Shown one piece after another: positions 1 to 13,059 of a DNA stretch of 64,000 bases. The notes below the pieces were generated by a model. The model ran no database searches. It was not told where the DNA came from and was given only the letters and a program-made list of their open reading frames with translations. Numbering within the stretch: position 1 is the stretch's first letter; each line of letters starts with the position of its first letter. Both the position numbers and the translations under genes were made by a program. The DNA is from Phycomyces nitens (Eukaryota; Mucoromycota; Mucoromycetes; Mucorales; Phycomycetaceae). Location of the stretch: the NCBI GenBank assembly GCA_022702545.1, contig JAHRBC010000005.1:1922001-1986000 (forward strand), in the 5' to 3' direction.

Positions 1-688
<688 letters not shown>

Positions 689-823
689 TGGTATCGCATC
701 AAACGATCTACACTGTAGATGTTTATAATGTACATTTGTCTTTATTACTTGCATATTCTCTGTGTTAATTATTGAACCTGCAATAAAGCAAAACCAAAAA
801 TAAAATAAAATCGACAGTTTACA

Positions 824-2873
824 TCAGGTCAGACTCTGTTCATTTGGCTTATCGTAATTGTCCTGGGTTAACTGTGGGGACTTTGGGTGCAGAATCGAAG
901 ACGATTTGATTTCGTTTGGAAGGGCATACTTGACATGGCCATAGGTTTCGGGATCAATTGCGTTGCTGCTGGCATTCTCATTGTAGGTCTTCTTTCTTCT
1001 GTAGAGGTAGATTCCAAAGAGAACTACACTGCTGCCACACATCTTCAAATAGAGTACCAAACACGAGTCAGTTTGTTAGACCCAAAGCAGCTCATTCCCT
1101 TGTGGGTCATGCACAACAGTACCATTATCACAACAGCACTGATGATTCCGGCGACGATCCCTGCCTTGATGTTGGAGTAATGGTTTGTGGAGAAGCCATA
1201 GTAGCCTGATGGCCGGCCTTGTCCATTGAGACCATTGCCATCTGGGCCCCCAGAAGAGAGTAGGTTGTGGGGTGTGTATTGGGTGATCCAGGAACCAGCA
1301 GCGATACTCAATATACCCGTGTCACTGCTGCCTTTCCCACTCACATCTAGTCCAAAAACGATCAACATAAGATCATCTAAAAGATAGGCTGACAACAGGT
1401 CGTGAGGTCCCACACTTTGCAGCATCTGGTCTTACCTTTGTGGTATTTGCGGGGAGTTGGTGGGACTCCTCCGATAAAAGGTGCAGTCCAGCGCATGGTA
1501 TCAAGTTCGAGGATAAACACGTCGTTGAATACTTCATCAGAATCTAAGGACCTAGTTAATCCTAAATTACAGGCATTCTTTATTCGTTTGCTTACGAAGT
1601 GGCCGACCTCCTCCAAACAGAATAACTCGCATACCATCTGAGCCTTTGCAACAGCACAAAATAAGAACCATTGTTGGACACTAGTCAAACACTTACTCAG
1701 GACTGCAGAGTGTCCTCTTCTTGGGGCAGGTATGTTTCCTCCTGCGCTTATGTTGGACCACCGGCTAGAAACGGTGTCGTATACCAGCAGTGTTCCCATT
1801 GACACTGGGTTAAGGGCAAAGTTTCCGTCTGGATCAGTAACGTTTCGTGCATATGTCATTCCGCCCATGATCAGGATTTGGTTTCCATTGATCAGAGTGG
1901 CTGAATGGTCAATTCGTGGCAAGGGAGGGGCGTTTTGGGGAATTGGGTAATAGTAGGTCCAGGTCTATAATAGAAGAACATTGACGCTTATTAGGCAAGC
2001 GGTACATAAGACACATGTTCTTTTGTATAGATTCATTTAGTGTACTCACATTCGAATCAACCATCACCCAGGAATCGTAATAGACAGTGGGTCCAATGGA
2101 TGTTGTATTATCACTACCAAAATACGGTTAATACAAATCGTCTCTATCAAATAATAATAATAATAAAAATAAAAAACCTCATCTTACCTCGTTCCACCCC
2201 ACATCCAGATATGCCCATGGCTATCTATGGTTGATGTATGTTGTTTCCTACTATTAAGATCAATGGAAATTTAGCTACAGTCTGAAAATCTGGCGAATCT
2301 ATTAAAGATTACCTTCTTCTTCCTATGGACTTTACAGCCTTTCCATACATTGGTGCAGACCACTGATTTGTCTTGGTGTCATATATAAGGGTTCGAAGCC
2401 CTAATCCTGCTGCATCAACCGTCGATCCACCATTTGTTACGATCCGGTATCCATCGGGTAAACTAGAGGCGTCGAAATAAGACATTGGAATAGGCTCGGT
2501 TAAAAGGTTGCCTGGCTGCATGATCAGAACGTCATCAGAGGTGTCGCCGGTTTTAAAGGGAACCTCCCTCCATTCTGGAGCAGTGATGCTCCAAGGCTTC
2601 TTGAGGTTCAGTGCCAATAAGCTGTTTAGACGTCTCCCAGGGCTCTCTTCGCCTCCATAGCAATATAAAGTGCCAGGAATCAGTCCACAGCCTAGAGGTC
2701 TATTGAGTGATCCAGAAGAGAGGTGATGGGATTAAGTTAAAGGTACCTGCAGCCCACCTTGGTAATGGTCTGTAAAAGGTCTGGCCAAGTGAGAGTGGTA
2801 GACAGGACAGGCCCAGGGTGATATAGAGGACTCTTCCAGTAGATACCCAGATGATCTTACGGCTGATGGACAT
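824..2873 (-). CDS. Kelch-repeat single-pass membrane protein
   Basis: Nine exons on the minus strand: 2747-2873, 2313-2691, 2188-2220, 2050-2113, 1697-1964, 1596-1643, 1436-1543, 1123-1376 and 824-1042. They join in frame to 499 aa. The start at MSISRKIIW gives a hydrophobic leader of about 28 residues; an in-frame ATG at 2909 would add 12 residues. The body has beta-propeller kelch blades, visible as repeated GG doublets followed by W or D/E-rich turns (IWMWGGT, ILIMGGMT, ILFGGGRP, TPRKYHK). Residues about 414-438 are a transmembrane helix followed by a basic RRKK stop-transfer and a 60-residue cytoplasmic tail. The topology suggests a surface or endomembrane protein with an extracytoplasmic propeller. 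Such proteins are common in fungi, and I cannot assign a ligand. The short internal exons (33-64 nt) are the least certain part. Confidence 0.85.
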
Positions 2874-3542
2874 GAAAGAAAAAGAAAAGAAAAGATTCAG
2901 AATTGACATGAAGAAAAAGAGCTTTGGGATAAAGTTGTGATAGATAAGAAAATGTGGTTGTTATTATTAGTATGCTTAGTATTAGGATTAAGGTGAGCAA
3001 GCCTAGGCTCCAAGTGGCTCCAAGACAATTATCCAGCAATAATAGCCAGCTTGACTGGCAAACACACACGCCTTCTTTCATGCGACATTGTCTAGTCTGT
3101 CTGTGGTGTTGGACGGCATTGAAAGATGAGATTTATCTAGTATCCAAGAGGGTCATTTTTCTAATGGGCTTGTCCTGTTCTCGATCGAGAGATGCGCCAG
3201 GGCCTAATCAAACAGGACTCACTTTAATCATGCTTTCGTTTGAGACAAGCTATTACGGGTAAGGCTCGTCAGGTTAAAGAGTAATAGCCGTGTCTCTAAC
3301 CTACTACTGGTTACCATCATGCCATACTCTGTCCTCATTATCATGCATCAAACCACAACACAAAAGGTCTGGGTAGGGCGAGCAAAATGATCTCTTTATT
3401 ACAGTATTTATGAACCACCCAACTATATGTCCCACTCTTCCATCGCAGGACTTCTTTGGATTATGTTCTACATGCGTTTATGTGTAAATATGTGAGGGTT
3501 TGTATGAGTTCATATGTAGGGCCAATCGATGTGATCCTGGCA
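2874..3542. other. Intergenic, kelch gene promoter and MBIP-like 3' side
   Basis: No supported gene. Short open frames here lack family features and run through low-complexity T-rich DNA. It should hold the kelch gene promoter and the 3' UTR of the minus-strand gene ending at 3543. Confidence 0.5.
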
Positions 3543-4709
3543 CTATAATTGAGTGCCCACGGTCTCTGAGGCTTGGGGGGATGTCTGGTGTTGTCTATTG
3601 AGCTGTTCAATGACAGCCCGTGTCAGTGAAGAGTTGGCCCGACCGGTCGTCTTGATCTGCATTCGAGATGTCGATGGTGGGGCAATTGTGGGCAATAAGG
3701 TGGTTACATAGCCAGGTTCCTGTGGTGTGGGTGGCTCTGATGGTTGTGGAGGAAGGGCAGTATCTTGATCGGTTGGAGCACCAGGACGGGCAATGTAAGT
3801 GACAGGTGGCGGTGGAGGAAATACACGGTTTGGTTGGTTGAAATGAATGGCAGACCAGGTGGGATGTTGGCGCTCTAGTTCCATGAGGGTATTCTCGAGT
3901 ATTTTGATTCTCTCTAAAAGTGAAAATGGAGGTTGAGCATCGGTTTCAAAGCGAACATTGAGATGCTCTTCGATATCCTGCAGTCGGTCAATGGTGCCCT
4001 GGTTCTTGTGAGATGTGCCGGTCTGGCGGACAAGTTCGTTTGCAGACAGCATTGATCTAGCCAGAGGACCATCTTCATTGTTTACAATATCAAATTTCAT
4101 TTGAATATTTCGATTGATTTCTCTTGCGTCTGCTCTGGCACAAGTTACGTCGGCAACCGTGGGGTCAGGTCTATTCAAGAACTCTGTTCGATTGCTAGAA
4201 TCAACGTCATTTTGTTTGGCCTGGATAAATGTTTGGATCCGATTGTCTACTTCTGTATTCGTTGCGCGAATCTGGACCTGGTCACCGTCCAGCCGTTTGA
4301 TGCGTTCCTTTGCCTCCCATTCTTCGTCTGTGCAATCCAATGATCTTTTCCGTTTTGTGTAGAGCGATCCTTCAAGTGGTTTGGAGGTTTCATCCAAACA
4401 GGATGTATCGGTCAATGCGGCTTCTTTTGCATCAATATGGCGTTCTAATGACTGTAACAGACGTTCTACTAGTTTTTCGAGTTCGGTTGGTAGCCGTTCA
4501 AGATTATGTTGTGACAGGATCAGCAGCTCAGTTTCAAAACAGTTGCTTGTTTCAACAAGACCCATTCCCTTTAGGAAATCAGAAAACTCTTTTCGCCATG
4601 ATATTGGTTCATTGTCGATTGCCATTGCCACAATAAAGATTTGTTCGTTGGCTTTTATACCTGTGTGTTTCTCTAGACTTGAGCTCACACTTGAATCCAA
4701 AGAAATCAT
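3543..4709 (-). CDS. MBIP-like protein (MAP3K12-binding inhibitory protein family)
   Basis: Intronless, 388 aa from the first ATG; a second in-frame ATG at 4625 (MAIDNEPISW) is an equally plausible start. Three blocks match the metazoan MBIP family as I recall it: an IRATNTEVDNRIQTFIQAKQ segment followed by an acidic stretch, a CARADAREI segment, and a coiled-coil-like block with RLQDIEEHL and ILENTLMELERQHPTW. Known MBIP binds the kinase DLK/MAP3K12 and is a subunit of the ATAC histone acetyltransferase complex. The last 90 residues are Pro-rich and low complexity and end in GTQL. Nuclear function in a chromatin complex is inferred. The gene is divergent from RPS15, 646 bp away. Confidence 0.72.
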   Translation of the reverse strand: MISLDSSVSSSLEKHTGIKANEQIFIVAMAIDNEPISWRKEFSDFLKGMGLVETSNCFETELLILSQHNLERLPTELEKLVERLLQSLERHIDAKEAALTDTSCLDETSKPLEGSLYTKRKRSLDCTDEEWEAKERIKRLDGDQVQIRATNTEVDNRIQTFIQAKQNDVDSSNRTEFLNRPDPTVADVTCARADAREINRNIQMKFDIVNNEDGPLARSMLSANELVRQTGTSHKNQGTIDRLQDIEEHLNVRFETDAQPPFSLLERIKILENTLMELERQHPTWSAIHFNQPNRVFPPPPPVTYIARPGAPTDQDTALPPQPSEPPTPQEPGYVTTLLPTIAPPSTSRMQIKTTGRANSSLTRAVIEQLNRQHQTSPQASETVGTQL

Positions 4710-5355
4710 ATCGAGTCACACTCTGGTGCTGGGTTGCCATAGTAGAAATCTGAGACAGTCACTGGATTCAGTCCCCAGCTTGTCTTTATTGGTACAAGGT
4801 TTGGGTGGCCTGCCTTGACTACACGGTTTCCATGGCAGTGTACAATTTGGTGCCATGTAGGCTAGTACACCAAAAAAGGTTATTTTTTTTATCAAGATTA
4901 CTTTTAGACACTACAGTTTCCAATGACATGTAGTCTATCTAAAGAATGGATAGCTCTATCTCTCTCTCTCTTTTTAATACCAACATGGCTTGCAATATCA
5001 ATTGTATCTCGAGTCTCTTTATACAAATCATTGCCAAAACCGTGTATGTGACTGTGTTTCCATAAATGGAAATGCTCTTGTACACAACTCCAAGAGATAG
5101 CAGCAAGAAACAAGAAAAGCTAGATAGCAAAAGGCACAGGAACGGTGGCAGGACACCATATATATAAATATAAATACATATATTCAGTATCCGCCACAGT
5201 GTGTGGTCCGAGCCAAATGTCGAAATGGTCGAACAAGAGAGAAGGTGGGGGAGAATGGGAGCGGGATCGCCGGGCTACCCAAGGTCCGGCAACCAGTCCC
5301 GGATTCTTCAACCCTACCAAGGCGAGCAATCCAATGCTTCCTCCCTTTTTCCAAC
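4710..5355. promoter_or_regulatory. Divergent promoter region between MBIP-like gene and RPS15
   Basis: The 646 bp between two divergent starts holds no supported gene. An A/T run with TATATATAAATATAAATA at about 5159-5176 lies about 180 bp before the RPS15 ATG and is a possible core promoter. A (CT)n tract is present at 4959-4973. Confidence 0.45.
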
Positions 5356-5985
5356 ATGGTACGTAAGCCCTCCACCACCACACATCCATCGATTATCATG
5401 GATCTACATACATACATATATCTAGAGAAAAGATGAATGGATGGAGAGGTCTAGGATATGCCATAAAATCAATCCAACTTCATCCAGGCTCTTTTTTTTT
5501 GTTGCAAAGCACCAACAACTAACTAACTCATGGACATCGCATAGGCTGACCAAGAGCAGACTAACCTCAGAAAGAGAACTTTCCGCAAGTTCACCTACCG
5601 CGGTATCGACCTCGAGCAGCTCTTGGACTTGTCCTCTGAGCAGTTCATGGCTCTTGTCCACTCCCGTGCCCGCAGAAGATTCCAGCGCGGTCTCAAGCGT
5701 AAGCACATGGGCCTCATCAAGAAGCTCCGCAACGCCAAGAAGGAGGCTGCCCCCGGTGAGAAGCCCGCTACCGTCAAGACCCATCTCCGTGACATGATCA
5801 TTGTTCCCGAGATGATCGGCTCTGTTGTCGGTGTCTACAACGGCAAGACCTTCAACCAGGTTGAGATCAAGCCCGAGATGACTGCTCACTATCTTGCTGA
5901 GTTCTCCATCTCTTACAAGCCTGTTAAGCACGGTCGCCCCGGTATTGGTGCCACCCACTCTTCCAGATTCGTTCCCCTCAAGTAA
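5356..5985 (+). CDS. RPS15: 40S ribosomal protein S15 (uS19)
   Basis: The coding sequence is ATG (5356-5358), a 186-nt intron, then exon 5545-5985, giving 147 aa. Exon 2 encodes [20 protein letters not shown] and then the S19 core with [20 protein letters not shown], and ends [14 protein letters not shown], the hallmark uS19 C-terminus that projects toward the decoding site. An intron directly after the start codon occurs in other fungal ribosomal protein genes. Codon use is strongly biased to C-ending codons (AAG, CGC, GTC, ATC), unlike the neighbours and like MET3 in this window, consistent with very high expression. Length equals the family norm (about 145). Confidence 0.97.
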
Positions 5986-6480
5986 AACAAATCGAATATA
6001 TGTTTATTTCAGTTTTGGCTATGCTCATTGATTGATTGGTTGGTTGAAATGGAATCGAATGTTGTGTTTTTGAGTGTGCAATTGAGAGAATTTGAGTATT
6101 TGAGTATTTGAGGGCAGGCATTTTTTTTATTCAATTGAGAATTCATGCCAAATTATCGCAATGTTCAGATGCAAGCCATATGGGAAAAGTTGTAATGATA
6201 TATATATATATTTATTGCAATTATTATTATTATTATGATTATTTCAATTATATATTTCCTATATTTTTTATTTCTTAACAAAAAAGAACATATATACATA
6301 CATATAATATTATATATATATATATATTCGTCTAAAGGATAGTTACAAATACGGACGAAGTTGTCATTCGCGCCTTTATAAAAAACAAGACAAGATGGAT
6401 TTGGTGAGAGATGGAGGGTTTCCTTTTTTTTTAGGGGGGGAATTGTGCTAGATGGAAAAGAGAAGGGGGGTTTTTGTTTT
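5986..6480. other. Convergent 3' intergenic region with AT microsatellites
   Basis: This A+T-rich stretch between the RPS15 and SCP160 stop codons contains TA dinucleotide runs near 6200 and 6308-6328 and an ATT-type run near 6221-6236. No gene seen; it presumably holds both 3' UTRs and poly(A) signals. Confidence 0.5.
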
Positions 6481-9400
6481 TTAAGTGGCCTTTTCAGCCT
6501 CGGTTTCTGCTGCCCGTAAGGCTGCTGCCTCGGCTCTTGCTGCTGCCTCGGCCTCACGCTTCTTTCGCTCTTCTGCAAAACGAGCATCGCGCTCTTTTCT
6601 CTTGATCTGCTCGTCCTTTTCGTATTCGTACAGCTCAAAAAGCTCGTCCTTGGCAGAACTGGCCTCCTTCTTGCGACCACGGATCTTGATCACATCAGGA
6701 TCCTCAATTTCTGTTGAGGACGATTTGGGGAATCTGATATAGACATTGTACTTGTCTTCCAACTTCTTGACAAATCTGCCACTGGGGCCAATCAAGAAAC
6801 GGTGGAATTCCTTGGGGACACTCAGGCTGAGGATGACCTGGTCAGCCAAGTTGTTGACCATTGAGGAGATGCGCTCCTTGGCGGCCTCTACATTGGTCTT
6901 GATGCCCTGAATAGTGACCTTGACCTTTTGGTCATTCTTCTTCTTGGACTTGACAATTTCACCATTCTCACTCTTGTTGGGGTCAGTGATGTCAATCTTG
7001 ACACCGAGATCCTCCTTCAACTTGTTGATGTTGCTTCCTGACTTGCCAATGACATGGGGGGAGAACATGGCTGGGATCTCAAATTCAGTGCTGTAAGAGT
7101 TGGCAAACTATTCATATACATGCTCTGTTAATATCATTTCTTTTGTTTATTGATTCCCCCCCAAGACCACAACTTACATCTTCATATACGGCCTCCTTCT
7201 GGATCTTGTTGAGCTCTTCAATGGCGCGCTTGACTTCGTTAGTCACACCACGAATGACAACATCATCCTCGTTGGCTCCACCAAAGCGGACAACAACCAA
7301 AGAGTCTTCGCCCAAGATAGCATTCAAAGTAGTGCCCTTGGGGCCACGGATGGCGCTATGGAACTTGGAAGGAATCTTGATGCTGGTGCTGATGTAGTCA
7401 GACTTTACTCAAAGGTCAGTAAAAAACAAAAAACAAAAAAACACAGGGTCCACAAGGGTCTTGTACTTACAGAATCAGCAGCAATCTTCTTGATCTCAGC
7501 AGTAACAGCCTCGAGGGCTTCCTTGGCCTCAGAGACCTTGGTTTCCTGGGCGTCACCCTCCTTACCCTCATAGATGATCAAGATATCCTCCTCTTCGTTA
7601 TCAGGGACCAAGATCTCAACCGAGTAGCGGGCCTTGATGCGCTGGAGCTGCTTGCCATGACGGGCAGAAATGTGATGGTACAAGTGAGGCTCGACCTTTA
7701 CGGTTGCAAACACCTCTGGGACCAAGTTTTTGCAGAGGCTATAGCCAGTCTGGTATGCAGCCACGCCATTCTTTTCCGACTTGCTGAAAAATTCAATGGG
7801 AGCAGATGTGCTGTTCTCATCAACAGTAGGCACATTGACCTCGACATCGTATTCCTGCTCAATCTTCTTCAACTGACCGCTGGAAACAAGGTACTTGAGT
7901 ACGTTCTTGATATGCTGTCTGGGATTCTTAACGTCGTCAAATACATTGACAAGGTTAAGAATAGTCACATGGACAGCACTAGACTTTTCCATGACAGCAG
8001 TGATGCCATTGATGATGGTATCCTTGGGGCCACGGATAACAACATCCTCGGAATCCTTGTCGTCGAGGGAAGGAAGCTCAACAGTGCAGCCTAAGAGCCG
8101 AGTTGGTTATCAATTCTAAAAAACCAGCCACTTTATCACTTACCAGACTTGTCAAAGATCTCACGAAGAGCACTGCCGTTCTTTCCAATGAGGTACTTGT
8201 GCTGACGTTTGGGAATGTTAATCTTGGCAGTAGTTGTGTTCTCCTTCAAGGAAACATAACGGTCTTCCAAGAGCTGCTTGGCCTGCTGGACCTTTTCCTT
8301 GTCACCAGAGACGATAAATCCATACTTGTAAGACTGTCCTTCTTGGGAAACTTCATAGCCGGCAACAATATGAGGTGCCATGACCGAGACGCCCAATGAC
8401 TCCTCGATCGATTTCAAGGCACTGTTATGTGGACCAGCCAACAAGAGGTGATATTTGCTGTGGAACTCGTCCAACTTGATAGTCTGCTTGGCAGTCTAGA
8501 TAATATGGTCGTCAGTCCATTTGTGTCTAGTAGTTTTTCTTTTTTTTTTATTTCTTTACCTTGTCACCAACAATGGCTTCAATCTCGGCCTGTGCAATCT
8601 TGATTCCAGCGGCATCACCCACAATGGTCACATTGACCATCTCTTCATCAGTCTCCTCATTCAGCTCATCTTCTTCCTTGCGAGGAGGAATGTTGATGCG
8701 GGTACCAGACTTGGCCTCGATCATCTGAAGAGTCTTGCCCTTGGAACCAATGATGAATCGACGTGTAGACGAGGGAACGGCCACTTCGGTTGTACGCTAC
8801 ACAATAAAACACAAACAAATACTCAAAAAGTCAGCAAAAAATAGTAATAAAAAAAGCTAATCTCTCTCATCTTGATCGCTAAAACTTTTTTGTTTCTGAA
8901 TTACAAGACATCTCTTACCTTGACCACCAGACCAGCAATAAGCTCTCTCTTTGCCTTTTCGGTGTCGGATGGAGCACCCTGGATGAGGAATGTAGTTGTG
9001 CCTGAGCGGTTGGTGGACGCAATGATGGTGGTTCCGGTCTTGTTGATCACCTGCTGAATCACATCGGCATTGCTCTTGAAACCAAGAGGCTTAACAGCCT
9101 GATTAGAAGTCTGCTGGTTGGCGGGCAACTCAAGAATGTCGGTGATGTGGGGCACAGAAGACTTTTTGATGTTGGTTGCGGCAGGAGCACGGCCAACTGA
9201 GCGGGAAGTAGGCTGGGTTTTGACGCGCGAGACAGCAGCAGCAGACCAACCAGAGGTGATTGGTGCGCGAGGTGAGCCAGACGAGAGGGATGGGAAGGCA
9301 GACTCGGATGCCAGGTCCAGCTTGTCATCCTTCTTCTTTTCCTTCTTGATGACTGCAGGCTTGCTGATGGGTGTAGGGTAGTCTCCTGCAATCAAGGGCT

Positions 9401-9554
9401 CAGAGAAGTCTGTCACAACCGGGTCATTCGCACTGGGCACCATGGTCTCTTGTACGGACGCGTTCTGAGGAGCAGCAGTCTGGGCGTGCAAGAGAGCAAG
9501 CTTGGCCGAAGGTGTCAGGCTGTCGAAGGCGGTGTGGTGTTCCGTGGAGCTCAT
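6481..9554 (-). CDS. SCP160: Multi-KH-domain RNA-binding protein, vigilin/Scp160 family
   Basis: Six exons (8919-9554, 8560-8796, 8144-8495, 7471-8090, 7178-7402, 6481-7107) join to 898 aa. GxxG loops of successive KH domains are readable: IIGSKGK, LLAGPHN, LIGKNGS, ISARHGK, IRGPKGT, VIGKSGS and LIGPSGR, with one or two further degenerate copies. Each is embedded in the usual VxVP...I..GATV-like pattern. The first 130 residues are Ala/Ser/Pro-rich and probably disordered, and the C-terminus is a charged Lys/Glu/Ala coiled segment (KRKERDARFAEERKKREAEA). Vigilins bind mRNA on polysomes and ER membranes and affect translation and ploidy. Yeast Scp160 has 14 KH domains, so this protein is shorter. 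It is divergent from ALG10, with 253 bp between starts. Confidence 0.9.
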
Positions 9555-9807
9555 TGTTCAGATGAAAGGGAGAAGCGCTGGTTACAAAAACAACAGGGGA
9601 TGGAGCGATCGAAACTGGCGCGAGATGGAGAGAAAGTGATAGAAAATAAAGGCGGAAGCAGAATAAGCAAGGGCGCGGCTTCTGTTTGGATCCAATCGCA
9701 AGACGGCCTGCTTGTTGGACAGACGAACGTGGCTCCTAATCAATTGATGAACCTGAGATTGAAATGAACGGCCGCCTTGTTCCTCTTCTCTTCTCTTCTC
9801 TTGTTTT

Positions 9808-11678
9808 ATGGACGCCCTTGCACTGGCACTCCACTCCACGGCCCTCGCATGGGAGGCGTCGAAAGTGGAGCACTTCCTCCCGGAACCATATATGGTAGAT
9901 GATATAAAAGGAAACAAAGGCTTTGGCCAACAGAAATGTGACACGCCTTTTTCTTATCCAAGGACGAAATATTCCATGTCCCACAAGCTCAAAGATATTG
10001 TATGGGAGATTATGCCAGTTGGGATCCCAAACTGACTACTCCTCCAGGACTGTAAGTCAACTGTATAGTAGCCATAAAGAGGATATCTATTGGGTTGTTT
10101 ATCATGGCAAATATATAGCTATATTATCAGTCGTGGTCTTGGTGTCTTGTCGGCAGCGGTTGGTCTGGATGGTTGTACTCCAGGTGCTCTGCGTATGACC
10201 AACATCTTGTTTTCTCTCGGTGTCCTATTTGTACTTGACTGTCTGATCGGCTGTCTTCACCCGATATCGCCGACTGTTCGTTCTCGATATGCCCTTGCCT
10301 TGGTCTGGTTTCCGGTCCTCTTTTTCTTCAATGGACTCTATTATACAGACACTGGCTCGACCTTTTTTGTGCTGCTATCCTATCTCTTGGTGAACAAGGG
10401 CCGTTACTGGGCAGCAGGAATTGTATGTGTAAAGACAAGAAGGTCTGGCTGAACAATTGTGATCTCTAGGCTGGAATTGTGTCGATAACATTTCGCCAGA
10501 CCAACATTGTCTGGGTTCTGTTCTTTATGGTCCTTGTCATCATTCAATGTCTAAACACAACAAAGAATCAAAGAGGACATGCAGTTGTATATAACCCAGT
10601 TTATTCCAATGTCACTCAACCTGGTAAGGCAGCCAATAGATCCAATGGAGTGATCTGGGCATTTTTATTATAGTACTCATACCATGCAAAGTAGACGTTG
10701 TATATTCAGCTAAAAGCCTCATTGTGAATACATTGTCGAATCTGCCAATGATCCTACCAAACATACTGACATTTATCGTTGCATTGGCTGGGTTTGCTGT
10801 ATTCTTGGTATGGAATGGAGGGATCGTTTTGGGTAAGCAAGTGGTTTGTATAATGTCTTTATCTAAGCACTACAATTGCATATAGGCGACCGTTCGAACC
10901 ATCTGGCAGGCTACCATATTCCTCAGCTGTTTTACTTTTCCTCTTTCTTGTCCTTCTTTATGGCGCCCTGGATCCTAAGCATCGACAATATCAAGAGGGC
11001 TATATCTTTCACAAGTGCCAAGCAGTAAGTTGATTGGTTATCTAGAGTAATACTCGAAATATTAACTTGTTTTTTTTTGGAATTATAGATTGGTACTTTA
11101 TATTGTTGGGCTTGTACTCTCTTTGTATGCAGTACACAAATTCACGTAAGGATTTTTATGGTTTATAGTTTATTTGAATATTTAAATAATTAAACTCTAT
11201 ATGATATCCAGGTACGAACATCCATTCTTATTGAGTGACAATCGACATTACACTTTTTATATTTGGAAGAATATCTACCGTCGCCATTGGGCTCTAAGAT
11301 ACATCCTGACACCCTTTTACCTCTTGAGTATCAAATTAAACATTGTGGCCATTGGTAAGTAAATTCAAAACCTAGGAGGGGGAGGTACAAAAAATACTAA
11401 CAGAAATTGTACAAAAAGCACCCAATGTATCACTTTTGCATGTTGTTGGATATGTATTTACGCTTGCTTTGACTCTTGTGCCCTCTCCTCTGTTGGAGTT
11501 TCGCTATTTTATTATCCCCTTTCTCTTTTATGCTGTACATTTCCCACCACAGCTGAAGCGTACCTATCTAGCAATCGGGTTCTATTCGATTATCAACATT
11601 GGCACATTGTACCTGTTCTTCTATAGACCTTTTGAGTGGTCTAGTGAACCAGGGGAATCCCAAAGGTTTATGTGGTAG
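9808..11678 (+). CDS. ALG10: Alpha-1,2-glucosyltransferase ALG10/DIE2 (ER N-glycan assembly)
   Basis: Nine exons (9808-9894, 9963-10051, 10119-10422, 10470-10623, 10710-10832, 10886-11024, 11089-11145, 11212-11354, 11404-11678) give 456 aa, the family length. Exon 2 restores the N-terminal family signature [17 protein letters not shown] followed by [12 protein letters not shown]. Later signatures are [42 protein letters not shown] and [13 protein letters not shown]. Many hydrophobic helices make it polytopic in the ER. It adds the third and last glucose to the dolichol-linked Glc2Man9GlcNAc2 precursor, the glucose recognised by oligosaccharyltransferase. The first exon is short and lacks an obvious first membrane helix, so the start is less sure than the rest. 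RRP40 follows 179 bp downstream. Confidence 0.93.
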
Positions 11679-11857
11679 AGGAGTACTGTTGGATAAATTG
11701 TACAATACACAATCATTAAAACAAAAAAACATCAGCTCTATTTTATATTATTTTATTTTATATTTTTTGCCTGGATTGCATTGAAAAGCAGTCCTAAAAA
11801 AATGAATACTCCCAATCTTCAACAATCGAGCACTTATTTTCTTTCCCCTCTCAAACA

Positions 11858-12689
11858 ATGATAGTCGATCAACCCGACCAAGTTGTCCTTCCAGGTGACA
11901 TTATTCCCATTAGCACAGACCCTGCATCATCCCAAGATTCCATCATTCTCGGTCCTGGATTAAGACAGGAGGGAGAGAACATTGTGGCTGTCAAGGCTGG
12001 TCTTTTACGTCATTTGGAAGTTGGTAATCGATGGTGGATCGAAAGCAATCAAAAGCGGGTAAGATTTCAACTTTTTTTATATAAAGATGGGACCGATAGT
12101 AATTACGCAACAATAGTATATTGCTGCCACAGGTGATTCCGTCTTGGGCACCGTGACAGCTCGTCTGGCTGAATTCTATAGAATTGATATTGGCACTGCT
12201 CATGCAGCCGTCTTGCCGGCATTGGCCTTTGAGGGTGCAACAAAGCGCAACAAGCCCAATCTCGTCAACCACTCGTTGGTCTATTGTCGTGTTTCTATGG
12301 CCAACCCAGACATGGAGGCAGAATTAGAGTGTGTGAACCCTACTACGGCAAAGGCCGATGGGTTTGGTGAAATCAAAGGTGGACATGTATTTACATGCTC
12401 CTTGGGCCTGTGTCGAAGGTAAACCCATCATATTCTGTCTGTGGTTTCAATTAACAAGTTGTATTATTGTTGTTATTATTATTTTAGATTGCTGAACCCA
12501 GATACACCTATTTTGCGATTGTTGGGTGATGAAATGCCTTTTGAGCTTGCGGTTGGTATGAATGGGCGGGTTTGGGTGAATGCAAACACGATCAAGGATA
12601 CCATCACAGTGTGTAATGCGATCCAAAACTCAGAGTATCTAAGTGAAGAAGAGTGCCAGTCAATGGTAGAAAATCTGTTGCAAGGATAA
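11858..12689 (+). CDS. RRP40: Exosome complex cap subunit RRP40 (EXOSC3)
   Basis: Three exons (11858-12058, 12117-12418, 12488-12689) give 234 aa. The N-terminal domain (VVLPGD.. ILGPGL..) precedes an S1-like fold (YIAATGDSVLGTVTARLAEF, LSYL-equivalent ALAFEGATKRNKPN) and a C-terminal KH-like domain containing the family motif GMNGRVWVNA. The FEGATKRN motif and the GMNGR motif separate RRP40 from RRP4 and CSL4. It is an RNA-binding cap subunit of the RNA exosome and guides RNA to the barrel for 3'-5' decay and rRNA processing in nucleus and cytoplasm. Length fits the family (about 240). It is convergent with SNF5. Confidence 0.94.
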
Positions 12690-13059
12690 AAAGGAAACGA
12701 AAAGAAAAGAAGATATTTTTTAAAAAAATAAAATAAAAAAAGGACAGCGAACTCTCTGTACATAGCACCTTTCTCACTATCCTTTTTCTCTTTTTAATGA
12801 ATTGGACGTGTAGCATGCAATTTGCTTTGTGAAAGGAGGAGGATGGGAAGGAATGACAGTGTATATATACTAAAATCTCCAAGGAGAATAAAAGAGAAAT
12901 CAAAAAGAGATCTAGGAAAATGGGTTTGAGCTGCCAAGGATTGCAATACCAAAGGTATGTTTACCTTGAGATACTTCTTGTTAATACAATTAAGACAATG
13001 GGATAATTTATGCTTTATTAACCGCCTAGAAACAACAAGGTTAGTTTGATCAATCTCTT
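12690..13059. other. Convergent 3' intergenic region (RRP40/SNF5)
   Basis: 370 bp of A-rich then mixed sequence. A minus-strand frame here (12794-13063) could only be joined to SNF5 by a splice after HP, which would immediately hit a stop in the phase required, so I do not treat it as coding. Confidence 0.5.

Noticed and set aside
1045..1425. Open frame giving a kelch C-terminus ending in CFGSNKLTRVWYSI
   Set aside because: The frame runs into an intron (1043-1122); splicing gives a complete transmembrane helix and basic stop-transfer instead.
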